Part shown: piece after piece, positions 17,089 to 28,143 of the stretch
Numbering within the stretch: the stretch's first letter is position 1
Layout: each line of letters opens with the position of its first letter
From: Planctomycetota bacterium
GTDB lineage: Bacteria > Planctomycetota > PUPC01 > DSUN01
Assembly (NCBI GenBank): GCA_035384565.1
Contig: DAOOIT010000021.1
Span: 1 to 64,000, forward strand
Direction: 5' to 3'
DNA: 64,000 bases
Notes under the pieces: generated by a model
Database searches by the model: none
What the model saw: the letters and a program-made list of their open reading frames with translations, nothing else
Told to the model about the DNA's origin: nothing
Program-made: the position numbers and the translations under genes

Positions 17089-19185
17089 ATGAAGTGGCTT
17101 GCCTGGCTTCTGGCGTTCGCGGTGTGCGTGCCGACGCTCTTCGCCGCCGAGGCGACGGTGCCCGTGACCAAGGTGACCGCCTTCAGTTCGGGCGTGGCCT
17201 ACTTCGAGCACAACGGCAAGGTGACAGGGAACGCCGACGTGTCGCTGAAGTTCAAGACCGACGGCATGAGCGACATGCTCAAGTCATTGGTAGTGCTCGA
17301 CTTGGGCGACGGGACGGTGAGCAGCGTGAACTACGCCTCCAGCGAGCCGCTCACGCGCGCCCTGAAGAGCTTCGGCATAGACATTTCGGCCGCGCCCACC
17401 CTCGGCCAGCTCCTTCAGCAGGTGCGCGGGGCCGAAGTGGCCATCGCAGCCCCCGAGAAGATCTCGGGCAAGATCCTCGGCGTCGAGGTCAAGACCCGCC
17501 ATATCCAACCCTCCAACACGATCATCCAGGAGGAACTTCTGAGCCTGCTGACCCCCGAAGGGATGAAGACCATTCCGCTCGAAAGCGTTCGCAGCATTGC
17601 ACTTACGAACGAGAAGCTGAACTCCGAGCTGAACAAGGCCCTCGCCCTCCTCGTCGAGAGCCGCGACACCGAGAGCAAGAGTGTGCAGATCAACTTCGTC
17701 GGCCAGGGCGAGCGACCCGTCCGCATCGGTTACATCACCGAGGCCCCCGTGTGGAAGACCAGCTATCGCCTGGTCTTGAGCGACGAGAAGAAGGAGGAAG
17801 CGACGCTCCAGGGCTGGGCCATCGTGGAGAACACCAGCGACTACGACTGGGAGAACGTGGACCTCACGCTCGTCTCGGGCCGCCCGATCTCTTTCGTTGA
17901 GGACCTCTACACTCCCCTCTACCTCGACCGCCCAGTCGTGCAGACCGAGCGCTACGCCAGCCTCCGCCCCCGCACGTATGAGGATGGTATCAAAGCAGAC
18001 AGGAACATCCTGGCCCTCGAGGCCGACGCGGAGGGCGGCGGCCTTGGCGGGCCCATGGCCGATGCCAAGGGTGAGATGCGTAAGGCGGCCACCAGCAACA
18101 GGTTGCGGCAGAACCGCGCCCTGGCCGCCGCCCCCGGCGCGCCGCCCGCCGCCAAGGCGATGGAGCAGCTCGAACGCGCCGCCGCCGAGGCCCTCGACCG
18201 CGGCGTCTCCGCCGTCGCCACTGCGCAGGCGGTAGGCGAGCTGTTCTCCTACCACATCAAGACCCCCGTCACGCTCCCCCGTCGCAAATCGGCCATGCTC
18301 CCCATCGTCAATCAGGCCGTAAAGGCCAGAAAAATCAGCATTTACAACCCTGGCTCCCTCCCAACCAACCCCCTCAACGGCGTGTGGCTCACCAATTCCA
18401 CCCCCTCCAGCCTGCTGGCCGGCCCCGTAACCGTTTTCGAGGGAGGCACTTACGCCGGCGACGCCCAGATTGGCAACTTCCCCCCGGGTGACAAGCGCCT
18501 CCTCAGCTTCGCCGTAGATCTCAAGGTCACCGTGGACCCCTCGGGCAACACCACGCAGCACCTCGCCGCCGCCAAGATCGTCCGCGGCGTGCTCACCATC
18601 AGCCACCGCACTGAGTTCGTGCAAGCGTATCTCGTGAAGAACAAGGCCGTTGCAGAGCGCGTCGTCCTCATCGAGCACCCCTTCCACGCCGACCGCAAGC
18701 TGGTCGAGCCCGCCGAACCGCTCGAGAAGACCCCCGCCTTCTATCGCTTCGAGGTCAAGGTGCCCGCCGAGAAGACCGGCAAGTTCGAGGTCAAGGAGGA
18801 ACGCACCGACACGCAGGCCATCGGCATCATGCCGTGCGACATCGGCCAGCTTCAGGCCTACGCCACCAACGGCCAGATCCCCGAGAAGGTCCGCACCGCC
18901 CTCGCCGAGGCTATCAAGCGCAAGAACGCCCTCGCCACCGCCGAACGCGAGTTGAACGAGCTCCAGCAGCGCATCGCAAACCTCCGCCGCGAGCAGAAGG
19001 ACATTCGCGATAACATGGCCGCCCTCGACCGCAAGTCCCAGGGCTACGAGCGCTTCGAGAAGAAGCTGCTCGACTCCGAGACCCAGATCGAAGCCCTTCA
19101 GAAGCAGCTCGACGACAAGCGCGACGGCGTCACGAAGCTCCGCAAGGACCTCGAGGATTACCTCGGCCAGCTCAACGTCGAGTGA
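17089..19185 (+). CDS. Secreted DUF4139-domain protein
   Basis: Exported protein of 698 residues, function unknown. Start ATG 17089 follows GAAGGAG and gives a signal peptide of about 20 residues ending LFAAE. The N-terminal part has VTKVTAFSSGVAYFEHNGKV, typical of proteins with a DUF4140/DUF4139 architecture (also called MuiA-like). The central region YITEAPVWKTSYRLVLSDEKKEE and ENTSDYDWENVDLTLVSGRP is the most conserved DUF4139 signature. Residues about 610-690 form a charged coiled coil (ATAERELNELQQRIANLRRE). The Gly-rich stretch near residues 310-325 is a linker. The gene stands alone in direction with the GH123-like gene. Confidence 0.75.
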   Translation: MKWLAWLLAFAVCVPTLFAAEATVPVTKVTAFSSGVAYFEHNGKVTGNADVSLKFKTDGMSDMLKSLVVLDLGDGTVSSVNYASSEPLTRALKSFGIDISAAPTLGQLLQQVRGAEVAIAAPEKISGKILGVEVKTRHIQPSNTIIQEELLSLLTPEGMKTIPLESVRSIALTNEKLNSELNKALALLVESRDTESKSVQINFVGQGERPVRIGYITEAPVWKTSYRLVLSDEKKEEATLQGWAIVENTSDYDWENVDLTLVSGRPISFVEDLYTPLYLDRPVVQTERYASLRPRTYEDGIKADRNILALEADAEGGGLGGPMADAKGEMRKAATSNRLRQNRALAAAPGAPPAAKAMEQLERAAAEALDRGVSAVATAQAVGELFSYHIKTPVTLPRRKSAMLPIVNQAVKARKISIYNPGSLPTNPLNGVWLTNSTPSSLLAGPVTVFEGGTYAGDAQIGNFPPGDKRLLSFAVDLKVTVDPSGNTTQHLAAAKIVRGVLTISHRTEFVQAYLVKNKAVAERVVLIEHPFHADRKLVEPAEPLEKTPAFYRFEVKVPAEKTGKFEVKEERTDTQAIGIMPCDIGQLQAYATNGQIPEKVRTALAEAIKRKNALATAERELNELQQRIANLRREQKDIRDNMAALDRKSQGYERFEKKLLDSETQIEALQKQLDDKRDGVTKLRKDLEDYLGQLNVE

Positions 19186-19270
19186 GCGGCCCCCGACCCA
19201 CGCGGCCATCACCCCGAAGGGGCGGCGCCCCGCGTCGCCCCTTTGCCATGCCCCGTGTCACCCATCTCAC

Positions 19271-19308
19271 CCTCCGACTCGTCCCACGCGTCGGACCGGT
19301 TGGACGAG
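19271..19308. repeat. Iterated-word repeat (GTCGGAC/GACGAG type)
   Basis: CTCCGACTCGTCCCACGCG then TCGGACCGGTTGGACGAG. CTCGTCC and GGACGAG pair, as do TCCGA and TCGGA. Same 9-base word as at 29135-29184 and 47590-47624. Confidence 0.5.
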
Positions 19309-19335
19309 TGCGGCAGCCCATTTCCCCATTCGCCC

Positions 19336-19364
19336 TTGATCCCCTGCCCGTCGCCCGCTACGAT
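19336..19364 (+). promoter_or_regulatory. Sigma70-like promoter
   Basis: TTGATC, 17-base spacer, TACGAT, 28 bases before the GTG start of the GH123-like gene. Confidence 0.55.
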
Positions 19365-19391
19365 GGGTGCCGAACCAGGAGAGCCCACACC

Positions 19392-21305
19392 GTGCGCCCC
19401 CTCCGCCCCCTCGCCCTCCTTGCCGCCCTGGCCGCCGCCTCCGCGCAGGCCGAGGATGCCTCGCTCCTCCTCTGGAACGGCAACCCCGCGGGGCCGCACC
19501 TGGACATCATCAGGGATGAGCCAGCCCGCGAACTCAAGCCGATCCGCATCGTGGGCACGCGCAACGGCCGCTTCTCGGGCAAACTGGTCGTGTGCGCCAA
19601 CGGGCCGCTCAAGAACGTCGCGGCGAAGATCACCGAACTCAAGTCCCCCGACGGCAAGTCCATCATCCCTGCCTCGTGCATCCAGGTGCGCCTGGCCACC
19701 GGCTGGATCAAGAGCGGCTGGAACGTGCAGCCCAAGGCCGGCAGCACGTTCGACGTACTCAATGAGGCGCCCTCCCTCGCCGAGGTCGCGCCCATCGTGG
19801 CCACCGACCGCTACCACTGGGAGAAGTACCACACCTGGGTGAAGACCGGCCGCAGCTACGTGCCCGTGTGGGTCACTGTGGCCGTGCCGCCCGACGCCGT
19901 CCCAGGCGAGTACTCCGGCACGCTCGCCGTGCGGGCGGGCGAGGCGTCGCGCGACGTGCCCGTCTCGCTCGCCGTCCACGCCTGGGCGTTGCCCGACACG
20001 AAAGACTACCGCACGTGGATCGAGGCCATCCAGTCGCCCGACACTCTGGCCCTCGAATACGGGGTGCCTCTCTGGTCCGAGAAGCACTGGCAGCTCATCG
20101 AGCAGTCGCTCCGCCTCGCCGCCCAACTCGGCAACAGGAGCGTCTACTTCCCGCTCCTGTGCGAATCGAACCTCGGCAACGCCGAATCCGCGGTCCGCTG
20201 GATCAAGCGCCCCGACGGCGGCTACACGCACGATTTCAGCATCGTCGAGCGCTATCTCGACCTCCAGACCCGCCTCCAGGGCAAGCCCCGCGTCGTGTGC
20301 TTCGTGGTGTGGGACACCTTTCTCGAGGGCGGCCAGTTCGACGGCGACATCAAGTTCGAATCAAAGGAATCGCGCGAGGAGCGTCTCGCCTATCGCGGCA
20401 AGGGGCCGGAGGTCACGCTCCTCGACCCCGCATCGGGCAAGACCGAGAAGCACCTGCTGCCCCCGCACAGCGACCCCGCGGGCGCGGCCCTGTGGGCGCC
20501 GTTGCTCAAGAGCCTGCCCGAACTCCTCGCGAAACGCGGCCTCGCGGACGCCCTCTTTTTCGGCATCGCCAACGACAGCGTGCCGCACGCGGCCACGCTC
20601 GACCTCGTGAACCGCAACGTGCCCGACGCGAAGTGGGTCATCCACGCCCACAGCTTCTACGGCGGCAAGGACAAGAAGGCGAACTTCCAATACGCGGCCT
20701 TCGTGTGGGGCGTGCGCGGCTTCTGCTCGGGCGAGAAGGGCTGGGAGAACCCCTTCCTGCTCGCCCAGTTCCTCCGCAACATGCGCGACCACTATCCCCT
20801 CACCACCTATCGCCTGGCCCCCGAGGTCAACATCACCGGCGGCCAGCGCGGCGTGGGGCGCATCGGCCTCGACAGTTGGCCCGTCCTCAAGAACGTCCGC
20901 GGCGTGCGGGCCACGCGCGTCACCGAGCGTTACCCCAAGGCATCGTGGCGCAACCTCAACATCACCGACGCCCTCCTCGCCCCCGGCCCCGACGGCCCGC
21001 TCGGCACCGCGCGCTTCGAGATGCTCCGCGAGGGCGTCCAGGAGTGCGAGGCCCGCATCTTCATTCAGACGGCCCTCGACCGCGGCAAGCTCCCCGCCGC
21101 CCTGGCCGACGAATGCCGCGCCGTGCTGGCCGACCGCGACGCCTTCCTCAAGAAGGCGGCCATTGTCCAGGGCACCGGCCGTCCCTGGTTCGCCGACGCG
21201 ACGCCCACCGAAGAAGCCTATCTCGGCTATGTCGAGGGGTGGCAAGAGCATTCGGCGCGCCTCTACCGCACAGCCGAGGAGGTGGCGGGGCCGTACGTTA
21301 GGTGA
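19392..21305 (+). CDS. Secreted GH123/DUF4091-like protein
   Basis: Exported protein of 637 residues. GTG 19392 is chosen: AGGAG lies ten bases upstream and a signal peptide (LALLAALAAASAQAED) follows at once; the frame upstream runs through repeats. A beta-sandwich region (to about residue 200, VTVAVPPDAVPGEYSGTLAV) precedes a TIM-barrel-like domain with YRTWIEAIQSPDTLALEYG, CFVVWDTFLEGGQFDGD and TARFEMLREGVQECEARIFI. The last motif is characteristic of DUF4091/GH123-type proteins (N-acetylhexosaminidase relatives), where the Glu-rich REGxxDYE/ECE segment lies near the C-terminus. Catalytic Asp/Glu pair not assigned. Could also be an uncharacterised sister family. Confidence 0.65.
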   Translation: MRPLRPLALLAALAAASAQAEDASLLLWNGNPAGPHLDIIRDEPARELKPIRIVGTRNGRFSGKLVVCANGPLKNVAAKITELKSPDGKSIIPASCIQVRLATGWIKSGWNVQPKAGSTFDVLNEAPSLAEVAPIVATDRYHWEKYHTWVKTGRSYVPVWVTVAVPPDAVPGEYSGTLAVRAGEASRDVPVSLAVHAWALPDTKDYRTWIEAIQSPDTLALEYGVPLWSEKHWQLIEQSLRLAAQLGNRSVYFPLLCESNLGNAESAVRWIKRPDGGYTHDFSIVERYLDLQTRLQGKPRVVCFVVWDTFLEGGQFDGDIKFESKESREERLAYRGKGPEVTLLDPASGKTEKHLLPPHSDPAGAALWAPLLKSLPELLAKRGLADALFFGIANDSVPHAATLDLVNRNVPDAKWVIHAHSFYGGKDKKANFQYAAFVWGVRGFCSGEKGWENPFLLAQFLRNMRDHYPLTTYRLAPEVNITGGQRGVGRIGLDSWPVLKNVRGVRATRVTERYPKASWRNLNITDALLAPGPDGPLGTARFEMLREGVQECEARIFIQTALDRGKLPAALADECRAVLADRDAFLKKAAIVQGTGRPWFADATPTEEAYLGYVEGWQEHSARLYRTAEEVAGPYVR

Positions 21306-21370
21306 GGCCTGGAGCGAATGGCAAGTGGGGCCCGGGAGCTAGACTGCTTCCCGACGCCGGGGGAACCCGA

Positions 21371-21501
21371 GTTTAGTTCCGGGGCCACCTTTAGTTTAGT
21401 TCCGGAGTTCCGGGTGCGGGAGTTCCGGGGCCACCTTACTCAATTCTTGTCGAAGTTCTGGTTTCGAAGTTCTGGAGTTCTGGGGCCACCTTACTCAATT
21501 C
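21371..21501. repeat. Threefold direct repeat GTTCCGGGGCCACCTTACTC
   Basis: Units at about 21376, 21422 and 21477, the last two sharing 25 of 26 bases and ending CAATTC; shorter GTTCCGG and GTTCTGG copies lie between. Repeats of this look flank RAYT/IS200-like transposase genes in other genomes (recalled, not checked); none is present here. Confidence 0.55.
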
Positions 21502-21507
21502 GCGCTC

Positions 21508-21565
21508 GTAGTGCGGGCTTCAGCCCGTGTCTGGACCACAGGGTACGGCCTGAAGGCCGCACTAC
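21508..21565. repeat. Palindrome family C (GTAGTGCGGGCTTCAGCCCG)
   Basis: Outer arms GTAGTGCGG and CCGCACTAC enclose two small hairpins, CGGGCTTCAGCCCG and GGCCTGAAGGCC. A second copy lies in frame in the E2 gene at 27431-27473. Confidence 0.7.
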
Positions 21566-21619
21566 AAGCCGGGTGCCTCCGCTCGCGCGTTGCGGCAGCG
21601 AAACTGGGAGCGCTGTCAC

Positions 21620-21823
21620 TCAGCCTTTGCCGAACAGCGTGACCAGCGGCCGCACCGAGGCCACGACGGCGATGGCCGCATACCAGTACCAGTCGAGACC
21701 CAACAGGCCAGGCCAGAGCTTGGCGACCATGAGGGCGAAGGCCATCGCGGCAATCTTCGTGCACGCAATGTCGGGCCAGGTCATCTTCTTGATCTTCGCG
21801 TTGGCCCATGTGAAGTAACCCAT
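21620..21823 (-). CDS. Small two-helix membrane protein
   Basis: A 67-residue product starting at ATG 21823, with GGGAGA seven bases upstream and a promoter at 21865-21893. It reads MGYFTWANAKIKKMTWPDIA, then a hydrophobic helix (about 21-39) and a second helix (about 44-60) ending in a short basic tail. Family not recognised; small DUF-type proteins of this layout occur in PVC genomes. A longer in-frame extension upstream crosses the promoter and repeats and is rejected. Confidence 0.6.
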   Translation of the reverse strand: MGYFTWANAKIKKMTWPDIACTKIAAMAFALMVAKLWPGLLGLDWYWYAAIAVVASVRPLVTLFGKG

Positions 21824-21864
21824 GCTCTTCTCCCTTCCGTGCCCGAAGGAGAGGGTCTGCTTCC

Positions 21865-21893
21865 ACCATACCCCATCTCGGCACACGGCGCAA
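21865..21893 (-). promoter_or_regulatory. Sigma70-like promoter
   Basis: TTGCGC, 17-base spacer, TATGGT reading leftward, about 42 bases before the ATG of the small membrane protein. Confidence 0.5.
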
Positions 21894-21940
21894 CGATCCG
21901 CACTTGACGAACGCGGGCGAATCGGGGATAAATTGCTGAC

Positions 21941-22042
21941 CGTGATGCGTGATACGTGATGCGTGAGAAGAGAGAAGCCGACCGGCAGCTTTCCGGGGGT
22001 TCTCACGTATCACGTATCACGTATCACGCATTACGCATCACG
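21941..22042. repeat. Large iterated-word hairpin
   Basis: Left arm CGTGATGCGTGATACGTGAT continuing to GCGTGAGA; right arm TCTCACGTATCACGTATCAC, then three more ACG(T/C)ATC-type words. The arms pair over about 28 bases around a 43-base centre. It sits just before the mannosidase gene's binding site. Words from it recur at 6734-6759, 12215-12235 and, in frame, 27601-27627. Confidence 0.7.
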
Positions 22043-22089
22043 CGCCTGAGCGAAGGCACGGTCCCCAACCGAGAAGGAGCTTGCAGAAC

Positions 22090-25220
<3,131 letters not shown>

Positions 25221-25224
<4 letters not shown>

Positions 25225-25249
25225 AGGCCGAGAACGCCTGTGGTATAAG
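25221..25249 (+). promoter_or_regulatory. Promoter of toxin-antitoxin pair
   Basis: TTGAAG, 17-base spacer, TATAAG. The -35 hexamer overlaps the mannosidase stop codon. The antitoxin ATG is 43 bases downstream. Confidence 0.6.
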
Positions 25250-25292
25250 GAGATTGCGGGGGCAAACGCCCCAGGTCGCCAAGGAGCGAGCC

Positions 25293-25508
25293 ATGACCTA
25301 TAGGGGACACGTCGAGAACGGGGTCGTGGTGCTCGATGAGCCGGCGCCGCTTGCGGAGGGGACCAGGGTGCGCGTGGAGCCGGACGAGTCGGGACGCGAA
25401 CTCACCCTTGCTGAACGCTTGAAGGATGTGATCGGCATCGTGAAGGGGCTGCCGCCTGACTTCGCGGCTCAGCACGACCACTACATCCACGGGACACCCA
25501 AGCGATGA
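25293..25508 (+). CDS. Antitoxin of AF2212/DUF104-like family
   Basis: Protein of 71 residues starting at ATG 25293 after AAGGAG. It opens MTYRGHVENGVVVLDEPAPL and continues AEGTRVRVEPDESG, the swapped-hairpin N-terminus of small antitoxins (AF2212/DUF104 type) that pair with PIN toxins. The C-terminal half (LTLAERLKDVIGIVKGLPPDF) is a helix expected to bind and block the toxin; its wording resembles the toxin-binding tail of other VapB-like proteins. The stop overlaps the toxin ATG by four bases (ATGA), so translation is coupled. Autoregulation at the promoter 25221-25249 is likely by family habit. Confidence 0.75.
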   Translation: MTYRGHVENGVVVLDEPAPLAEGTRVRVEPDESGRELTLAERLKDVIGIVKGLPPDFAAQHDHYIHGTPKR

Positions 25509-25906
25509 GGGAGACGTTCGCCGACACGTTCTACTACCTGGCCATGCTGCACGCGGACGACGCGGCGCACGAGCGAGCCGTCAAGTTCTCGAGCCAACTG
25601 ACCGGGCCTACGGTGACGACGGCGTGGGTGCTCACCGAGCTTGCGGACGGCTTGGCGGCGCCTGCCACACGCGGGAGCTTTGTGCGGCTCCTCGCCTCGC
25701 TCCGCGCGGACCACAAATGCATCATCATTCCTGCGTCGCAGGAGCTTTTCGAGTTGGGCATGGGACTGTATCAGGAGCGCCCCGACAAAGGGTGGACGCT
25801 GACGGACTGCGTCTCCTTTGTCGTCATGAAGGATCGTGGGATCCGCGACGCCCTGACTGCTGACCACCACTTCGAGCAGGCCGGGTTCACGGCTCTCCTG
25901 GGATAG
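25505..25906 (+). CDS. PIN-domain ribonuclease toxin
   Basis: VapC-like endoribonuclease of 133 residues. The four acidic residues of the PIN active site can be placed: Asp7 (FADTFYYL), Glu45 (TTAWVLTELADG), Asp101 (GWTLTDCVSFVVM) and Asp120 (DALTADHHFEQAGF). Spacing and the terminal AGF(T)ALLG match small PIN toxins. It would cleave specific RNA when freed of the antitoxin. The pair sits between two copies of the mannosidase 3' end, indicating insertion there. Confidence 0.85.
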   Translation: MRETFADTFYYLAMLHADDAAHERAVKFSSQLTGPTVTTAWVLTELADGLAAPATRGSFVRLLASLRADHKCIIIPASQELFELGMGLYQERPDKGWTLTDCVSFVVMKDRGIRDALTADHHFEQAGFTALLG

Positions 25907-25908
25907 CC

Positions 25909-25963
25909 GCCCTCGACCTGCGCCCATTTCGAGATCAAGACCCTCCGCCTCAAGCTCTCCTGA
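25909..25963 (+). repeat. 3' end of mannosidase gene, copy 2
   Basis: CCGCCCTCGACCTGCGCCC, one extra base, TTCGAGATCAAGACC, then CTCCGCCTCAAGCTCTCCTGA. Reads as a GH38 C-terminal end (FEIKTLRLKLS stop) after the toxin gene, with no start codon; a gene remnant. Confidence 0.7.
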
Positions 25964-25975
25964 GCCACTCGCGCC

Positions 25976-26006
25976 CCTCCCGCGGGCCAACGCGGCCCGC
26001 GGGAGG
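25976..26006. repeat. Palindrome family B (CCTCCCGCGGGCC)
   Basis: Perfect 13-base stem, 5-base loop, 13 bases after the remnant mannosidase stop. Confidence 0.7.
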
Positions 26007-26256
26007 CCGGCGAGCCCTCCTTCCGGCACGCAAGTTGCACTTCCCTCTTCCGGCATTCGGGGCCGCACCGGAATCCGGAGATGACGCAAGATGCACGGGA
26101 TTCAGCACTTGCGCAGAACCCACGAGGAGAAGGAGGCGAGGATGAAGCAACTCAGCGTGAGGGGTTTTGCTCACGTTGTGTCGGGCTTCGCGACACTTGC
26201 ACAAGCCCAGAGAACCTGAGGCGGGTGGGAGACGCAGCGTCGAAAGGAGGCACAAG
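26007..26256. other. Gap before EF-hand gene, possible leader peptide
   Basis: No recognised gene. A 25-codon open frame at 26142-26219 starts MKQLSVRGFAHVV behind a good AGGAGG and ends 37 bases before the next ATG; it may be a leader peptide or a decayed gene start. Its status cannot be decided. Confidence 0.3.
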
Positions 26257-26634
26257 ATGAAGAAACTCGCACTGATCGCGGCATTGGTCTGCTTGAGCTT
26301 GCCGGCTCTGGCGGGCGACGACGCCAACCCGCCGCCGGCCCCGGGCAAGGGCCTTCGCGGCGCCGTCCGCGAGAAGGTTCGTGAAAAGGCCCGCGAGAGG
26401 GTCCTCGGGAAGTTCGACCAGGACGGCGACGGCAAACTGGAGCCCGAAGAGCGCGCCGCGGCCCGCGAGGCGCTCGTGAACCGCCTCATGCAGCGCTTCG
26501 ACAAGGATGGCGATGGCAAGCTCTCGCGCGAGGAGCTCTCCGAGGCCCTCGTCGCCCTCCGCGGCCGCCTCGAGCAGGCGCGCCAGCACCGCGCCGGCAA
26601 GGGCGCCAATGCTCACGCCGGGCCGAAACTGTAG
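26257..26634 (+). CDS. Secreted EF-hand calcium-binding protein
   Basis: Exported protein of 125 residues. ATG 26257 has AAGGAGG eight bases upstream and gives a signal peptide MKKLALIAALVCLSLPALAG. The mature part has two canonical EF loops, DQDGDGKLEPEE (about residues 63-74) and DKDGDGKLSREE (about 91-102), each with Asp at positions 1, 3, 5 and Glu at 12. The Arg/Lys-rich helix between the signal and the first loop (REKVREKARERV) may bind acidic surface polymers. Small EF-hand proteins of this size are common in planctomycetes; role unknown. It converges on the E2 gene across a B-type palindrome. Confidence 0.8.
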   Translation: MKKLALIAALVCLSLPALAGDDANPPPAPGKGLRGAVREKVREKARERVLGKFDQDGDGKLEPEERAAAREALVNRLMQRFDKDGDGKLSREELSEALVALRGRLEQARQHRAGKGANAHAGPKL

Positions 26635-26644
26635 GCCGCCCCTC

Positions 26645-26677
26645 AACCTCCCGCGGGGTGGCAACCCGCGGGAGGTT
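26645..26677. repeat. Palindrome family B between convergent genes
   Basis: AACCTCCCGCGGG pairs with CCCGCGGGAGGTT (13 bases). Lies between the EF-hand stop and the E2 stop; candidate bidirectional terminator. Confidence 0.7.
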
Positions 26678-26679
26678 TC

Positions 26680-28032
26680 TCAGGCCTGGCCCTCGAGCAG
26701 CGCGTCGGGGGCCTCGAGCAGGTCCTTGAGGCTCTTGAGGAATCGGGCGGCCATGGCGCCCTCGATGATGCGGTGGTCGCACGAGAGTGTGAGCCGCATC
26801 ACGCGGGCGATGCAGATGGCGTCGCCGCGCACTACTGTCGCCGGCAACGCCGATGCCACGCCCAGCGTGATGGCCGACGGCGGGTTGATGATCGGCTCGA
26901 AGTGCTCGACGTCGAACATCCCCAGGTTGGTGATCGTGAGGGTGGGGTGTCTGCGCTCGTCGGCCGAGAGTTTGCCTCCGCGCGCCTTCTCGACCAGCGG
27001 CTTCGTGCGCTCGACGATCTCCTTGAGTGAGAAAGCCTGCGCGCCGCGCAGCACGGCCACGGTGAGGCCCTGATCGGTGTCCACCGCGATGCCCAGGTTG
27101 ATGTTCTTCCACCGGATGATCTTGCCGCGGTCGTAGCTGCGGTTCACGAGGGGGTTGGCCTGGACGGCCTTCACGACGGCGAGCATGAGCAGGTGGGTCA
27201 CGGTGGCCCCGCCGAACTTCTCTTTCAACTCGTCTTTCATCGCTAGCAGCTTCGTCACGTCGGCCCCGCGGGTCATGTAGAAGTGCGGGATGACGTGCTT
27301 GGAGGCCGTGACCGTGCGGGCCTGGGTCTTGAGGCGATAGGGCGCGTCCTCGACATCGGCCTCCTCGGGCGCCACGACGATGGGGGGCAGTTCCTCGTCG
27401 GGCGAGGGGGGGATGACTGGGGTTGGTGGGGCGGCCTTCAGGCCGGAGGGAGACGGGCTGAAGCCCGCACTACGAACGGCAGCCTCGACGTCGGCCGCCA
27501 CGATCCGCCCGCCCGGGCCGCTGCCCTTGAGCGTCGCAATGTCCACGCCCTTCTGCTGGGCGAGCAGGCGGGCGTAGGGAGAGATGGCGATACGGCCGGG
27601 CGTGATGCGCGAAGCGCGATGCGTGAGAGGAGGGGAAGCCATTGCGGGGGCCTGCGGCGCTTCGCGGAGATGGGTTGGGGTTGGTTGCGCGACGCGCGAC
27701 GCGGGACGCGGGACAGGAGGCGGCGCCTCGGGTTCGGGCGCTTCGGCCGCGGTGGCTTGTGCCGCTCGCGGCTCGTGGCTCGCGGCGGGGGCCTCGGCCT
27801 CGGTGGCGATCAGGGCGATGGCCTCGCCCACGGCCGCCTCCTCGCCCGCCGGCCGCAGAATCCTCGACACCGTGCCGCTCGTGAAGCACTCCAGCTCCAG
27901 CGTGGCCTTGTCGGATTCCACCTCGGCGAGCACGTCGCCCTCGCTCACGGTGTCGCCTTCCTTGACCTTCCAGGCGACGACCTGGCCCGAAGTCATGCTG
28001 TCAGATAACTTGGGCATGGTGACTTGGTACAT
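26680..28032 (-). CDS. pdhC: Dihydrolipoamide acetyltransferase (PDH E2)
   Basis: E2 core of the pyruvate dehydrogenase complex, 450 residues: moves the acetyl group from lipoamide to CoA. ATG 28032 follows GGAGG. Lipoyl domain at 1-78 with lipoyl-Lys42 in EVESDKATLE; E1/E3-binding domain at about 147-184 (ISPYARLLAQQKGVDIATLKGSGPGGRI); catalytic domain about 222-450 with CDHRIIEGA carrying the active-site His. The Ala/Pro linkers are where the gene is odd: residues 83-91, 107-116, 136-144 and 187-201 are each encoded by a different DNA repeat. Follows pdhB in the leftward operon; E3 is not in this window. Confidence 0.9.
   Translation of the reverse strand: MYQVTMPKLSDSMTSGQVVAWKVKEGDTVSEGDVLAEVESDKATLELECFTSGTVSRILRPAGEEAAVGEAIALIATEAEAPAASHEPRAAQATAAEAPEPEAPPPVPRPASRVAQPTPTHLREAPQAPAMASPPLTHRASRITPGRIAISPYARLLAQQKGVDIATLKGSGPGGRIVAADVEAAVRSAGFSPSPSGLKAAPPTPVIPPSPDEELPPIVVAPEEADVEDAPYRLKTQARTVTASKHVIPHFYMTRGADVTKLLAMKDELKEKFGGATVTHLLMLAVVKAVQANPLVNRSYDRGKIIRWKNINLGIAVDTDQGLTVAVLRGAQAFSLKEIVERTKPLVEKARGGKLSADERRHPTLTITNLGMFDVEHFEPIINPPSAITLGVASALPATVVRGDAICIARVMRLTLSCDHRIIEGAMAARFLKSLKDLLEAPDALLEGQA
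27431..27473. repeat. Palindrome family C, in frame in E2 gene
   Basis: GGCCTTCAGGCC and CGGGCTGAAGCCCG hairpins with outer GCGG/CCGC, as at 21508-21565 in opposite orientation. Encodes VRSAGFSPSPSGLKAA between binding and catalytic domains. Confidence 0.7.
27601..27627. repeat. Iterated repeat (GATGCGTGA words), in frame in E2 gene
   Basis: CGTGATGCGCGAAGCGCGAT then GCGTGAG. Same words as at 12215 and 21941. Encodes LTHRASRIT before the E1/E3-binding domain. Confidence 0.6.
27687..27714. repeat. Iterated repeat (GCGACGC words), in frame in E2 gene
   Basis: GCGCGACGCGCGACGCGGGA then CGCGGGAC. Encodes VPRPASRVA in the first linker. Confidence 0.6.
27761..27786. repeat. Iterated repeat (GCGAGCCACGAGC words), in frame in E2 gene
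   Basis: GCCGCTCGCGGCTCGTGGCT then CGCGGC. The same word makes the intergenic hairpin at 28056-28141. Encodes ASHEPRAA. Confidence 0.6.
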
Positions 28033-28055
28033 GGATGTCCTCCGGGTTGAGAGAG

Positions 28056-28141
28056 CTTCGAGCCGCGAGCCACGAGCAGCGAGTTTGGAACGAGGAAGCC
28101 CTGAATCCTGGCTCTGAAGCTCGTGGCTCGCCGCTCGCAGC
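28056..28141. repeat. Iterated-word hairpin between pdhB and pdhC
   Basis: Left arm GAGCCGCGAGCCACGAGCAG, right arm GAAGCTCGTGGCTCGCCGCT; the arms pair around a central GCGAGCCACGAGC/GCTCGTGGCTCGC. It fills the gap inside the operon. Confidence 0.65.
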
Positions 28142-28143
28142 AT

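Larger units (their letters stand above)
19186..19391. other. Leader region with iterated repeat and promoter
   Basis: Gap between the DUF4139 and GH123-like genes. It has a GGGGCG-rich inverted segment near 19210-19240, a repeat of TCCGACTCGTCC words at 19271-19308, and a promoter at 19336-19364. No gene. Confidence 0.55.
21306..21619. other. Repeat-only gap
   Basis: No gene. Holds a threefold direct repeat at 21371-21501 and a C-type palindrome at 21508-21565. Confidence 0.65.

Noticed and set aside
26142..26219. 25-codon leader gene
   Set aside because: Good binding site but no family, no clear regulatory structure; kept only as a possibility in the gap entry.
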